A stretch of 64,000 nucleotides of DNA. Source: Pseudolabrys sp. Its GTDB lineage: Bacteria > Pseudomonadota > Alphaproteobacteria > Rhizobiales > Xanthobacteraceae. The position numbers and the translations under genes are program-made. Location of the stretch: NCBI GenBank assembly GCA_017849615.1, contig JAFIGS010000011.1, positions 434,001 through 498,000 of the forward strand, given 5' to 3'. The notes beneath the pieces were generated by a model. It made no database searches and was not told the DNA's origin. It saw only the letters and a list, made by a program, of their open reading frames with translations. Positions 8,041 through 16,429 of this stretch are shown one piece after another (the stretch's first letter is position 1; each line of letters begins with the position of its first letter).

Positions 8041-8736
8041 ATGGCGGCGCGCTATGCCATCTATTATGTGCCGGCCGCCGACAGCGCGCTCTATCGCTTC
8101 GGCGCCGCCGCGCTCGGCTATGACGCCTACAGCGGCAAGGATGTGTCCTATCTCGACGGGGCCGACGCTGCGGTATGGCCGGCGCTGACCCGCGAGCCGC
8201 GGGTCTATGGCTTCCACGCCACCATGAAGCCGCCGATGCGGCTCAAGGACGGTGTTGCCGAGGCCGATCTGATGGCCGCGTTTGTTGCGTTTGCCAAGGA
8301 ACAGGCACCTGTCGATGCCGGGGCACTGGTCGTTCGCGAGTTGAGCTCGTTCATTGCGCTGGTGCCGGCCGAGACTTGCGCGCGGCTCAACCGTCTGGCG
8401 GCAGATTGCGTTACCGTCTTCGATGATTTCCGCGCGCTGCCGACCGAACAGGAACTGTCGAAGCGGCTCAAGCCCGGCCTCACCGAGCGCCACATCGAGC
8501 ATCTGTATCGCTGGGGCTATCCTTACGTGCTCGAGGACTTCCGCTTTCACATGACATTGACCGGCGCGCTGCCGGTGCAGAAGCGGACCGCCGCTTACAA
8601 GCTGCTGCGCGGTCAATTCGAGCAGGTGCCCGAGGCCGGTACTTTGACGGTCGATCGCCTGGTCATTTCCCGGCAGGCAGCGCCCGGCGCCCCCTTCGTG
8701 GTGGTGCATGAGGCGGCGCTGGGTGGCGGCGGCTAA
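8041..8736 (+). CDS. DUF1045 phosphonate-operon protein, 2H-phosphoesterase-like
   Basis: 231 residues from ATG 8041, which has GGAG 7 bases upstream; a GTG two codons earlier is possible. Two H-x-T motifs are visible: YGFHAT (His59) and FRFHMT (His170), the paired catalytic signature of the 2H phosphoesterase superfamily, which acts on cyclic phosphates or nucleotide-linked 2',3' bonds. The family (DUF1045) is regularly found in phosphonate operons. No PhnP-like metallo-phosphodiesterase is visible in the window, so opening of the ribose 1,2-cyclic phosphate is a reasonable but unproven role. Confidence 0.88.
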   Translation: MAARYAIYYVPAADSALYRFGAAALGYDAYSGKDVSYLDGADAAVWPALTREPRVYGFHATMKPPMRLKDGVAEADLMAAFVAFAKEQAPVDAGALVVRELSSFIALVPAETCARLNRLAADCVTVFDDFRALPTEQELSKRLKPGLTERHIEHLYRWGYPYVLEDFRFHMTLTGALPVQKRTAAYKLLRGQFEQVPEAGTLTVDRLVISRQAAPGAPFVVVHEAALGGGG

Positions 8737-8744
8737 TTCCGCCT

Positions 8745-8827
8745 GTCATGCCCCGCGAAAGCGAGGCATCCAGCAATCCCTTGAAAGAATTGCGATTACT
8801 GGATCGCCCGCTTGCGCGGGCGATGAC
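8745..8827. repeat. Palindromic repeat after the DUF1045 gene (diverged family A)
   Basis: GTCATGCCCCGCGAAAGCGAGGCATCCAG-type left arm facing CTGGATCGCCCGCTTGCGCGGGCGATGAC; both ends close with GTCAT/ATGAC. It starts 8 bases after a stop codon and may end or protect the upstream transcript. The layout (hairpin, short link, hairpin) matches the elements in phnH and ccoI. Confidence 0.7.
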
Positions 8828-8890
8828 GGTGTGTGCTGTCGCTCCGCCCTCCGGTGAACACCGGCGAAAACCCCCGCCGCATTCATCCGA

Positions 8891-8921
8891 CTGTCACATG
8901 CCGTTGTTAGCGATTGTGACA
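8891..8921. promoter_or_regulatory. Inverted repeat upstream of phnC, possible degenerate Pho box
   Basis: TGTCACA (8892-8898) and TGTGACA (8915-8921) face each other 16 bases apart, 22-51 bases ahead of the phnC start. CTGTCAC is also one perfect Pho-box half-site, but the second half expected 11 bases on is poor (CGTTGTT). It could be a PhoB site or another factor's operator. Confidence 0.35.
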
Positions 8922-8942
8922 ACGAGGTCAGGAGGGCGCGGC

Positions 8943-9917
8943 GTGACAACGGAAGCTGTCATCGACGCTATCGGTATTTCCAAATCCTATCAGCGCGGCA
9001 AGCCCGTGCTGAACGACGTTTCCATTTCCCTCAGGCGGGGTGAGATGGTGGCGTTGATCGGCGCGTCGGGCTCCGGCAAGTCGACGCTGATCCGCTCGCT
9101 GGCCGGGCTCATCCCGATCGACGCGACGCGCGACGGCAGGGACGCCGGCAGCATCAGCGTGCTCGGCCATTCGATCCAGCGCGGCGGCCGCATCAATTGC
9201 AGCCGCACGTTGCGCGCGCGCATCGGCGTTATCTTCCAGCAGTTCAATCTGGTGCCGCGGCTGTCGCTGCTGACCAATGTCTGCTTCGGCCTGCTCGGCC
9301 GCCTGCCGACCACGCGCGGCACGCTCGGCCGCTTCAGCGACGACGACAAGCGCGTCGCCATGCAGGCGCTGTCGCGCGTCGGTATCGCCGAACATGCGCT
9401 GCGCCGCGCCAGCGACCTGTCGGGCGGCCAGCAGCAGCGCGCCGCCATCGCGCGCTCGCTGGTGCAGGGCGCCGAACTGCTCATCGCCGACGAGCCGATC
9501 GCGTCGCTCGACCCCATGTCGTCGCGCCGCGTCATGGATCTGATGGCCGACATGAACCGCGATGACGGCCTCACCGTGCTGGTGTCGCTGCATCAGGTCG
9601 AATACGCGATGAAATACTGCCCGCGCACCATCGCGCTCAAGGACGGCAAGGTCGCCTATGACGGCCCGTCCAGCGCGCTGACGCCGGCCTTTCTCAACAG
9701 CATCTATGGCGCCGAGTCCGAGGAGCTGTTCCTGCCCACGTTCGGCGACGCGGCGGAGCCGAGCCATGGCTCGCACTGGTCCGATCCGCAGGGCGGCATG
9801 AACGGCAACATGAACGGCAACGGCCATTGGTCCGATCCGCCGGCGGCTGTCATGCCCGCTGCATCGACGCTGGCTATGACGAGACCGCACATGAAATCCG
9901 GACGGTTGCTCGCCTGA
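8943..9917 (+). CDS. phnC: PhnC, phosphonate ABC importer ATPase
   Basis: 324 residues from GTG 8943, chosen because AGGAGG lies 7 bases upstream and family similarity begins just after it. Walker A GASGSGKST, signature LSGGQQQRAAIARSL, Walker B LLIADEPIASLDP and the H-loop SLHQVEYA are intact. The last ~55 residues, Gly/Asn/Met-rich (NGNMNGNGHWSDPP) with a repeated HWSDP motif, extend beyond the usual PhnC end and have no clear role. It energises uptake by PhnD and PhnE just downstream. Confidence 0.92.
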   Translation: MTTEAVIDAIGISKSYQRGKPVLNDVSISLRRGEMVALIGASGSGKSTLIRSLAGLIPIDATRDGRDAGSISVLGHSIQRGGRINCSRTLRARIGVIFQQFNLVPRLSLLTNVCFGLLGRLPTTRGTLGRFSDDDKRVAMQALSRVGIAEHALRRASDLSGGQQQRAAIARSLVQGAELLIADEPIASLDPMSSRRVMDLMADMNRDDGLTVLVSLHQVEYAMKYCPRTIALKDGKVAYDGPSSALTPAFLNSIYGAESEELFLPTFGDAAEPSHGSHWSDPQGGMNGNMNGNGHWSDPPAAVMPAASTLAMTRPHMKSGRLLA

Positions 9918-9975
9918 TCGCGGCATCTGCGTCCGTCCCGATCGACAAGAAACGACTGCAACAGGAGAAGGCATT

Positions 9976-11085
9976 ATGCGCAAGCTAGCCATGCTTGGTA
10001 CCGCTCTGGCCATCGTCGCGAGCCTCACGGCGACCGCGGCCTCGGCCCAGGAACTCAACTTCGGCATCATCTCGACCGAAGCCTCGGTGAACCAGAAGAA
10101 GAACTGGGAGCCCTATCTCGACGCCATGAGCAAGGCGACGGGCCTCAAGATCAACGGCTTCTATGCGTCGGATTATGCCGGCGTGATCGAGGCGATGCGC
10201 TTCAACAAGGTGCAGGTCGCCTGGTACGGCAACAAGTCGGCGATGGAAGCGGTCGATCGCTCGAGCGCCGAGGTGTTCGCGCAGACCGTCAGCAAGGACG
10301 GCAGCAAGGGTTATTACGCGCACATCCTCGTCAACGCCGACTCGCCGTTCCAGAAGCTCGACGACATTCTCAAATGTGACAAGACGCTGGATTTCGGCAT
10401 CGGCGATCCGAACTCGACCTCGGGTTTCCTGGTGCCGACGTCGTACATCTTCGCCGCCAAGAGCATCGATCCGAAGCAGTGCTTCAAGACCGTTCGCAAT
10501 GGCAGCCACCAGGCCAACGCCATGGCGGTCGCCAACAAGCAGATCAACGCCGGCACCAACAATTCGGAAGACCTGCAGCGCCTCGAGAAGAACTCGCCGG
10601 AGGACTTCAAGAAGGTCCGCATCATCTGGACCTCGCCGATCATCCCGCTCGACCCGATCACCTGGCGCAAGGACCTCGACCCGGCCGTCAAGACCAAGCT
10701 CTATACGTTCCTGCTGAGCTATGGCCGCGTCGGCACCCCGGACGAGATCAAGAGCGCGAAGGAAGTGCTCGCCAACCTCGTGTGGTCGCCGATGAATCCG
10801 TCGAACGACAACCAGCTCCTGCCGATCCGCATCCTCGAGGCCAACCGCTCGCTGATGAAGATCAAGTCGGACGACAAGCTGACCGCCGAGCAGAAGGCCG
10901 AGCAGAGCAAGCCGCTCATGGCCGAGATCGAGAAGCTGCAGGCCGCCACCGCGAAGGCCGAAACCGCGCCCTTCAAGGCGCAGCTCGCCGCCTTCGTCGA
11001 GGCCGACAAGGCCGGCGACCAGGCCAAGCTGAAGAAGATGATCGCCGAGTTCGCCGCCGCCGCGGCGAACACGCCGACCAACTAG
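9976..11085 (+). CDS. phnD: PhnD, phosphonate-binding periplasmic protein with long charged tail
   Basis: 369 residues. Signal peptide MRKLAMLGTALAIVASLTAT with cleavage probably after ASA (ASA-QELNFG). Family marks are FGIISTEASVNQKKNWEPYL, FYASDYAGVIEAM, VAWYGNKSAMEA and GDPNSTSGFLVP. The last ~70 residues (from about 295) are rich in Lys, Ala, Glu and Gln and look helical; most PhnD proteins end before this. It delivers phosphonates to the PhnC/PhnE importer. A stem-loop follows the stop. Confidence 0.93.
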   Translation: MRKLAMLGTALAIVASLTATAASAQELNFGIISTEASVNQKKNWEPYLDAMSKATGLKINGFYASDYAGVIEAMRFNKVQVAWYGNKSAMEAVDRSSAEVFAQTVSKDGSKGYYAHILVNADSPFQKLDDILKCDKTLDFGIGDPNSTSGFLVPTSYIFAAKSIDPKQCFKTVRNGSHQANAMAVANKQINAGTNNSEDLQRLEKNSPEDFKKVRIIWTSPIIPLDPITWRKDLDPAVKTKLYTFLLSYGRVGTPDEIKSAKEVLANLVWSPMNPSNDNQLLPIRILEANRSLMKIKSDDKLTAEQKAEQSKPLMAEIEKLQAATAKAETAPFKAQLAAFVEADKAGDQAKLKKMIAEFAAAAANTPTN

Positions 11086-11094
11086 ACTGAGCAC

Positions 11095-11124
11095 CGGGCG
11101 CCGATCCTCGCGGGTTGGCGCCCG
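11095..11124 (+). terminator. Stem-loop between phnD and phnE
   Basis: CGGGCGCC (11095-11102) pairs with GGCGCCCG (11117-11124) across a 14-base loop, 9 bases after the phnD stop. There is no T-run, so partial stop or 3'-end protection of the binding-protein mRNA is more likely than full termination. Confidence 0.6.
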
Positions 11125-11153
11125 TCTCGTATCAACGCCAGCCCGCGGAACCC

Positions 11154-11978
11154 ATGACCGACGCCACCGCCCACCTGACCGGCAAGCTCGCCCCGGACAT
11201 TGCCGTGCCGCGGCAGTCGTGGTCGCACCGCCTCAGGGGCTGGGCTATCTGGCTGTTCATCTTCGCGCTGCTGGCGTGGAGCTGGTCGCCGTCGGAGATG
11301 TTCCGCGTCACCGCGCTGTTCACCGACTGGCGCAACATGGCGGAGTTCGGCAAGGCGTTCTTCTCGCCGAACTTCCACGACTGGCGGCAATACGTCAGCG
11401 ACATGGTGGTGACGATCCAGATCGCCATCTGGGGCACGGCGCTGGCGGTCGTCTTCGGCATTCCGTTCTCGATCCTGTGCTCGTCGAACATTGCGCCGCA
11501 GTGGATCGTACAGCCGGTGCGCCGCCTGATGGACGCCTGCCGCGCCATCAACGAGATCGTGTTCGCGCTGCTGTTCGTCGTCGCCGTCGGCCTCGGCCCG
11601 TTCGCCGGCGTGATGGCGCTGTTCATCCACAACCTCGGCATCTTCGCCAAATTGTTCTCGGAGGCCGTCGAGGCGGTCGATCCGCGCCCCGTCGAGGGCA
11701 TTCGCGTCACCGGCGCGATCAAGGTGCAGGAAGTGACCTTCGGCGTCATTCCGCAGGTGATGCCGATGTGGAGTTCATTGACGCTGTATCGCCTGGAAAC
11801 CAATGTGCGCTCGGCGACCACGCTCGGCATTGTCGGCGCCGGCGGCATCGGCCAGACCTTGTATGAAAGCATTCGCAGCTTTCACTACGGCGACACCGCC
11901 GCGCAGATCATCATCGTCGTGCTGACGGTCATGGTGCTCGACATGGTCAGTTCCCGTATCCGCGCCACGTTGGTGTGA
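11154..11978 (+). CDS. phnE: PhnE, phosphonate ABC importer permease
   Basis: 274 residues from ATG 11154; an upstream in-frame start at 11115 would begin inside the stem-loop leader and is less likely. About five or six membrane segments, starting at WAIWLFIFALLAWSW and ending ALGIVGAGGIG...IIIVVLTVMVLDMVSS. The coupling loop EAVEAVDPRPVEGIRVTGA is the EAA-type motif that contacts PhnC. Many relatives carry two phnE genes; only one is here. Confidence 0.93.
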   Translation: MTDATAHLTGKLAPDIAVPRQSWSHRLRGWAIWLFIFALLAWSWSPSEMFRVTALFTDWRNMAEFGKAFFSPNFHDWRQYVSDMVVTIQIAIWGTALAVVFGIPFSILCSSNIAPQWIVQPVRRLMDACRAINEIVFALLFVVAVGLGPFAGVMALFIHNLGIFAKLFSEAVEAVDPRPVEGIRVTGAIKVQEVTFGVIPQVMPMWSSLTLYRLETNVRSATTLGIVGAGGIGQTLYESIRSFHYGDTAAQIIIVVLTVMVLDMVSSRIRATLV

Positions 11979-12005
11979 TCGGCGCGAAAGAGCGCGAAAA
12001 CGTCG

Positions 12006-12023
12006 CTGTCATAAAACTGTCAC
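12006..12023 (+). promoter_or_regulatory. Pho box (PhoB-binding site)
   Basis: CTGTCATAAAACTGTCAC: two 7-base half-sites (CTGTCAT, CTGTCAC) with a 4-base A-rich spacer. By eye it differs at about one position from the textbook E. coli Pho box. It lies 28 bases after the phnE stop and points rightward to the gene at 12206, 183 bases away. Confidence 0.85.
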
Positions 12024-12205
12024 ATGAATTCCGGTTCCACCCGCGGCGGAACCCGAGAAAATCAACAACGGCATCAGAGTGTTAATTTGCCGCTTGGGGA
12101 CGTCATTGACGGTCGCCCGGCACTCGGTACGCTCCCATCATCTACGGGGTCGGTGGCCAGAAGCCCGCGCGATTTTGGCGGCGCAGTACGAACGGCGAGT
12201 GCGAC

Positions 12206-12541
12206 ATGTCGAAGAAGAAAGACGAAACCATCAAGGCCTTGAAGAAGAAGCTGAAGAAGCTCAAGGCCGAAGTCGAGGCGCTGAAAGCCGGCGGGCGGAC
12301 GAAAGACAAGCCCGCCAAATCCGCGGAGGCGGCAAAGAGCGCCAAAGCCGGGAAGGCCGGCAAGGACAAGAAGTCCGAAAAACTCGGCAAGAAACACAAG
12401 GCCGAGAAGAAGCAGGTAAAGAAGGCTGACAGCAGTCCCACCAAGACCGCCAAGGCCGCGCCCGCCAAACCCGAGCCGATGAAGATCGTCTCCAGCGAGC
12501 CGACGCCGCTGCCGCCGCCAGCCCGCATCGTTTCGGGCTGA
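12206..12541 (+). CDS. Small lysine/alanine-rich basic protein, function unknown
   Basis: 111 residues, very rich in Lys and Ala. Residues 1-30 (MSKKKDETIKALKKKLKKLK...) form a likely coiled coil with heptad Leu; the middle is histone-H1-like AKSAEAAKSAKAGKAG repeats; the end is Pro-rich (EPTPLPPPARIVSG). No signal peptide or enzyme motif. It may bind nucleic acid or polyphosphate, which is inferred from composition only. It is the first gene after a strong Pho box. Its ribosome site is weak, and low-complexity sequence of this kind can be a false frame, so confidence is moderate. Confidence 0.6.
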   Translation: MSKKKDETIKALKKKLKKLKAEVEALKAGGRTKDKPAKSAEAAKSAKAGKAGKDKKSEKLGKKHKAEKKQVKKADSSPTKTAKAAPAKPEPMKIVSSEPTPLPPPARIVSG

Positions 12542-12560
12542 CGGCTTCTCATCGACGGCT

Positions 12561-15149
12561 TTAGCTGGCCAATGCCGGCGTCAGTTGCTGACGCCGCCGC
12601 TGCAGCATGACGACACCGGCGAGCAGGACCAGCGCAGGGACAAACAGCCAGAAGCGGCTTGGGCGCTGCGCGGGCACCAGCACAGCGGTGATTTCGTCAC
12701 CGGCTGCCAGCCCGTATTTCGTCGCCTGGCTGCCGAACCGGACATTACCGATCTGCGTACGGTCGCCGAGCGTGCTGACGTTGAGGCCGACAGCGCGCAA
12801 ACGCTCCGCTCCGGTGGCACCTTCGCGCAATGCCAGCCGCACGACCTTGTCGACATCGTCACCGGCGCGCGTCTGGCTCTTGGCGCGGAAGCGGATGGTC
12901 GAGCCGAGCGGCACGTCACCCGCGACCTGCACGAGATCGGCAGCAGGCCGTGTCACGAACGGATCGGCGAGCTGATCGAGCCAGAAGCCCGGGCGGAACA
13001 AGGTGAAGCACACCAGCAACAGCGCCACGGTTTCGTACCAGCGGCTCCGGGTGAGCAGCCAGCCTTGCGTACCGGCGACGAAGCAGCCCATGGCGATCGC
13101 CGACGTCGTGACCACCAAAGCCAGCTCGACCCAACTCTCGATGTCGATGAGCAGAAGCTGCGTGTTGAAGATGAAGATGAACGGCAGCAGCGCGGTGCGG
13201 ATCTCGTAGCGGAAGGCCTGCACGCCGGTCTTCACCGGATCGGCACCGGATATGGCCGCGGCTGCGTAGGCGGCGAGGCCGACCGGCGGCGTCACGTCGG
13301 CCATGAGGCCGAAGTAGAACACGAACATGTGCACGGCGATGAGCGGCACCGCCAGATCATTCTGCGCCGCCAGTTCGACCAGAACGGGCGCCATCAGCGT
13401 GGCGACCACGACGTAGCTCGCTGTCGTCGGCATGCCCATGCCGAGAATGAGGCATATGGCGGCTGTCATCAACAGCATGATCATGAGATTGCCGCCCGAG
13501 ACCGCCTCGACGATCTCCGTCATGACGAGGCCGACGCCGGTCAGCGCCACGGTGCCGACGATGATGCCCGCCGCCGCGGTGGCAATGCCAACCGAGGTCA
13601 TGTTGCGCGAGGCGCCCTGGAACGCTTCGATCAGATCGTCGAAGCCTTCGCGTACGCGCGCGGCGTAGGCGTGCTCGTTGCGGAAGAAGGCCAGCAGAGG
13701 TCGCTGCGTTACCATGATGAAGATCAGCAGCGCCGTGCCCCAGAAAGCCGACAGGCCGGGCGACAGCTCTTCGACCATCAGGCACCAGATCAGCACGACC
13801 ACGGGAAGCAGATAGTGCAGGCCCGTGTTCGCCGTGGCGTAGAAGTCCGGAACCTTGATGATGGCCTTCTTCAGGTCATCGGCCGGCAGGTCGGGATGCG
13901 TCGCCTTGTAGCGGATCAGCCCGATATAGGCCGCGAGCAGGGCAATGCCGAGAACCCAGGACGCGGCCTCGCCGAACAGGGTCTTGGTCCAGCCGATGCC
14001 GTAATAGATCAGGCCACTGAGGATGACGATGCCGCAGATGGTCATCAGCGCGCGGAACAGCGCATGATGCACCGGGCCGGTCGAGGCGCGCGGCAGGCCG
14101 CGCATATGGGCTTTGGCCGCTTCGATATCGACGATGTAGAACAAGGCGGCGTAGGTGAGGATGGCCGGCAGGAAGGCGTGCTTCACCACTTCGGCGTAGG
14201 TGATGCCGACATACTCGGCGATCAGGAACGCCGCGGCGCCCATCACCGGCGGCATGATCTGACCATTGACGCCGGCGGCGCTCTCGATGGCGCCGGCCTT
14301 TACCGCGGTGTAGCCGACGCGCTTCATCAGCGGGATGGTGAAAGTGCCGGTCGTCACGGTGTTGGCGATCGACGAGCCGGAGATCATGCCGGTGAGGCCC
14401 GAAGCGACCACGCCTGCCTTGGCCGGACCACCGCGGAACGTGCCGAGCATGGCGAAGGCGAGCTGGATGAAGTAATTGCCCGCGCCGGCGCGCTCCAGAA
14501 GGCTGCCGAACAGCACGAACAGGAACACCACGCTGGTCGAGACGCCGAGTGCGACGCCGAAGATGCCTTCCGACGTCAGCCACATCTGCGAGGAGGCGCG
14601 GGCGAGCGAGGCCCCTTTGTGCGCCAGCAGGCCCGGCAGCCAGGGGCCGGCGAAGATGTAGCTCAGCATGATGGCGGCGATGATCGCGAGCGCCGGGCCG
14701 ACGGCGCGGCGGGCGGCCTCGAGCAGGCAGAGCACGCCGATGACCGAGACGACGATGTCCGTCGTTGTCGGCAGGCCGGGTCGCAACGCGATGGCGTCGT
14801 AGAATACCAGAAGATAGAGCGTGGCGCCGACCGACAGCAGCGCCAGGATCCAGTCGCCGACCGGAATCGTGTCGCGCGACGACGCCTTGAAAGCCGGGAA
14901 GGTCGAGAACACGAGCATGAAGGCGAAGGCAAGGTGGACGATGCGCGCCTTGCCATCATTGATGACGCCGAAATTGAAGGTGTAGGGCAGCGGCGAGGCG
15001 TACCAGAGCTGGAACAGCGCCCAGGCGAGCGCGATGCCGAAGATCAGCTTCTTGTTGAAGCCCGCGGCCTTGCGTCCGCCGGTGTCGGCTTCCGCGACCA
15101 TGGCCTCAAGCTGTTCGCGCGTCGCGCCCGATTGATTAGCGTCCGTCAT
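12561..15149 (-). CDS. TRAP transporter, fused small/large permease (4TM/12TM) with DUF3394 tail
   Basis: 862 residues from ATG 15149 (GGGGA ahead; a TTG one codon earlier is in frame). The N-terminal third has the DctQ-like helices; the middle holds the DctM-like core with GLTGMISGSSIANTVTTGTFTIP and ILGMGMPTTASYVVVATLMAP, typical of the fused TAXI-TRAP permeases. From about residue 690 a DUF3394-type soluble domain follows, closed by another helix near the C-terminus. It imports an organic anion or amino acid with Na+ or H+. Its partner is the TAXI protein at 15338. Confidence 0.93.
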   Translation of the reverse strand: MTDANQSGATREQLEAMVAEADTGGRKAAGFNKKLIFGIALAWALFQLWYASPLPYTFNFGVINDGKARIVHLAFAFMLVFSTFPAFKASSRDTIPVGDWILALLSVGATLYLLVFYDAIALRPGLPTTTDIVVSVIGVLCLLEAARRAVGPALAIIAAIMLSYIFAGPWLPGLLAHKGASLARASSQMWLTSEGIFGVALGVSTSVVFLFVLFGSLLERAGAGNYFIQLAFAMLGTFRGGPAKAGVVASGLTGMISGSSIANTVTTGTFTIPLMKRVGYTAVKAGAIESAAGVNGQIMPPVMGAAAFLIAEYVGITYAEVVKHAFLPAILTYAALFYIVDIEAAKAHMRGLPRASTGPVHHALFRALMTICGIVILSGLIYYGIGWTKTLFGEAASWVLGIALLAAYIGLIRYKATHPDLPADDLKKAIIKVPDFYATANTGLHYLLPVVVLIWCLMVEELSPGLSAFWGTALLIFIMVTQRPLLAFFRNEHAYAARVREGFDDLIEAFQGASRNMTSVGIATAAAGIIVGTVALTGVGLVMTEIVEAVSGGNLMIMLLMTAAICLILGMGMPTTASYVVVATLMAPVLVELAAQNDLAVPLIAVHMFVFYFGLMADVTPPVGLAAYAAAAISGADPVKTGVQAFRYEIRTALLPFIFIFNTQLLLIDIESWVELALVVTTSAIAMGCFVAGTQGWLLTRSRWYETVALLLVCFTLFRPGFWLDQLADPFVTRPAADLVQVAGDVPLGSTIRFRAKSQTRAGDDVDKVVRLALREGATGAERLRAVGLNVSTLGDRTQIGNVRFGSQATKYGLAAGDEITAVLVPAQRPSRFWLFVPALVLLAGVVMLQRRRQQLTPALAS

Positions 15150-15300
15150 CAAGTATCCCCTCAGCGCGAGTCATCGCAATAGAAGTTGCGCGGCGTTGCT
15201 GCCGTCTGTGCTTTGAAAACGAGTGTGGCCTGTGGCCATCCTGTCCGGGCAGGATTGCGAAATGCGGTATCCGCCTTTCGCGATCACGCTCGAACGTAAC

Positions 15301-15323
15301 AGGGGCGGCTCTGGGCCGCCCCT
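15301..15323 (-). terminator. Stem-loop after the TAXI binding-protein gene
   Basis: AGGGGCGGC (15301-15309) pairs with GCCGCCCCT (15315-15323), 5-base loop, 14 bases past the stop of the leftward gene. No T-run follows, so it fits an internal mRNA-protecting or partial stop that lets some transcripts reach the permease. Confidence 0.6.
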
Positions 15324-15337
15324 GTCCGGTGCTGGAA

Positions 15338-16309
15338 TTACATCCAGCCCTTTTCCTTGTAGTACTTCACGGCGCCCGGATGCAGCGGAGCCGACAGACC
15401 GTCTTTGAGCATCTTCTTCGGGTCGAGGTTGGCGAAGGCCGGGTGCAGCTTCTTGAACTCTTCGAAGTTCTCGAACACCGCCTTGGTCATCGCGTAGACG
15501 GTGGCTTCCGGCACCTTGGCCGAGGTCACGACGGTTGCGAGCACGCCGTAGGTCTCGGTCGGGTTCGGGTTGCCGGCATACATGCCGCCCGGGATGGTCG
15601 CCTTGGCGTAGTACGGATACTCCTTGAGCAGCGCGTCGACCGCCGGACCGGTGACCGAGATCAGCTTGGCGCCGCAAGCGGTGGTCGGATCCTGGATGGC
15701 AGCCGACGGATGACCAACGCCGTAATAGAAGCCGTCGATCTTGTTGTCGCAAAGCGCGGTGCCCTGCTCGTCGGCCTTCAGCTCGGCGGCCAGCGAGAAG
15801 TCAGACAGCTTCCAGTTCAGCTTGCCGAGGAGCTGCTCCATCGAGGCGCGGGTGCCCGAGCCCGGATTGCCGACATTGAAGCGCTTGCCCTTGAAGTCCT
15901 CGAACTTGGTCACGCCGGCTTCCTTGCGGGCCAGAACCGTGAACGGCTCCGGATGCACCGAGAACACGGCGCGCAGGTCGGCATCGGCCTTGTCCTTGAA
16001 CTGGGCCTCGCCCTTGGCGGCATTGAACTGCACGTCCGACTGCGTCAGGCCGAACTCCAGCTCGCCCGACTTGATGGCGTTGACGTTGAACACCGAACCG
16101 CCGGTCGATTCCACCGAGCAGCGAATGCCGGTGGTGGCGCGATCCTTGTTCATGAGACGGCACACCGCGCCACCGACCGCGTAGTAAACGCCGGTCACGC
16201 CGCCGGTGCCGACGGTGACGAATTTCTGCTGCGCGAGCGCCGGCGAACCGGTGAGCATCGCAATGAGGCCGGCCGCGGCAACGCCGCCGGTCAATGTCAT
16301 CTTGTTCAT
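15338..16309 (-). CDS. TAXI-family TRAP transporter solute-binding protein
   Basis: 323 residues from ATG 16309 (AGGGA ahead; another ATG five codons upstream). Signal peptide [20 protein letters not shown] ending ...GSPALA-QQ. The mature start [20 protein letters not shown] is the TAXI hallmark, and [17 protein letters not shown] is a second. It feeds the fused permease gene downstream (188 bases between them, with a stem-loop). The ligand cannot be read from sequence; known TAXI proteins bind glutamate or other carboxylates. Confidence 0.92.
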   Translation of the reverse strand: MNKMTLTGGVAAAGLIAMLTGSPALAQQKFVTVGTGGVTGVYYAVGGAVCRLMNKDRATTGIRCSVESTGGSVFNVNAIKSGELEFGLTQSDVQFNAAKGEAQFKDKADADLRAVFSVHPEPFTVLARKEAGVTKFEDFKGKRFNVGNPGSGTRASMEQLLGKLNWKLSDFSLAAELKADEQGTALCDNKIDGFYYGVGHPSAAIQDPTTACGAKLISVTGPAVDALLKEYPYYAKATIPGGMYAGNPNPTETYGVLATVVTSAKVPEATVYAMTKAVFENFEEFKKLHPAFANLDPKKMLKDGLSAPLHPGAVKYYKEKGWM

Positions 16310-16429
16310 TTCAAATCCCTCCAACCTGGTTTCAAGTTACGCAACGTTCGATGTCGTGGACCCTTGTGGTGGGTCCATCATCACGCATTCCGGCACGACG
16401 CCGCAATGCGTATTCTTTGGCGCCCGTTA

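Noticed and set aside
6877..8709. Long open frame on the minus strand across phnM and the DUF1045 gene (610 codons)
   Set aside because: It mirrors two well-supported genes; its product is a low-complexity His/Arg/Gly mix with no domain, an effect of high GC.
12585..15182. 865-codon open frame opposite the TRAP permease gene
   Set aside because: Antisense to a clear membrane protein; composition (Asp/Glu/Arg/His/Gln-rich) is typical of shadow frames.
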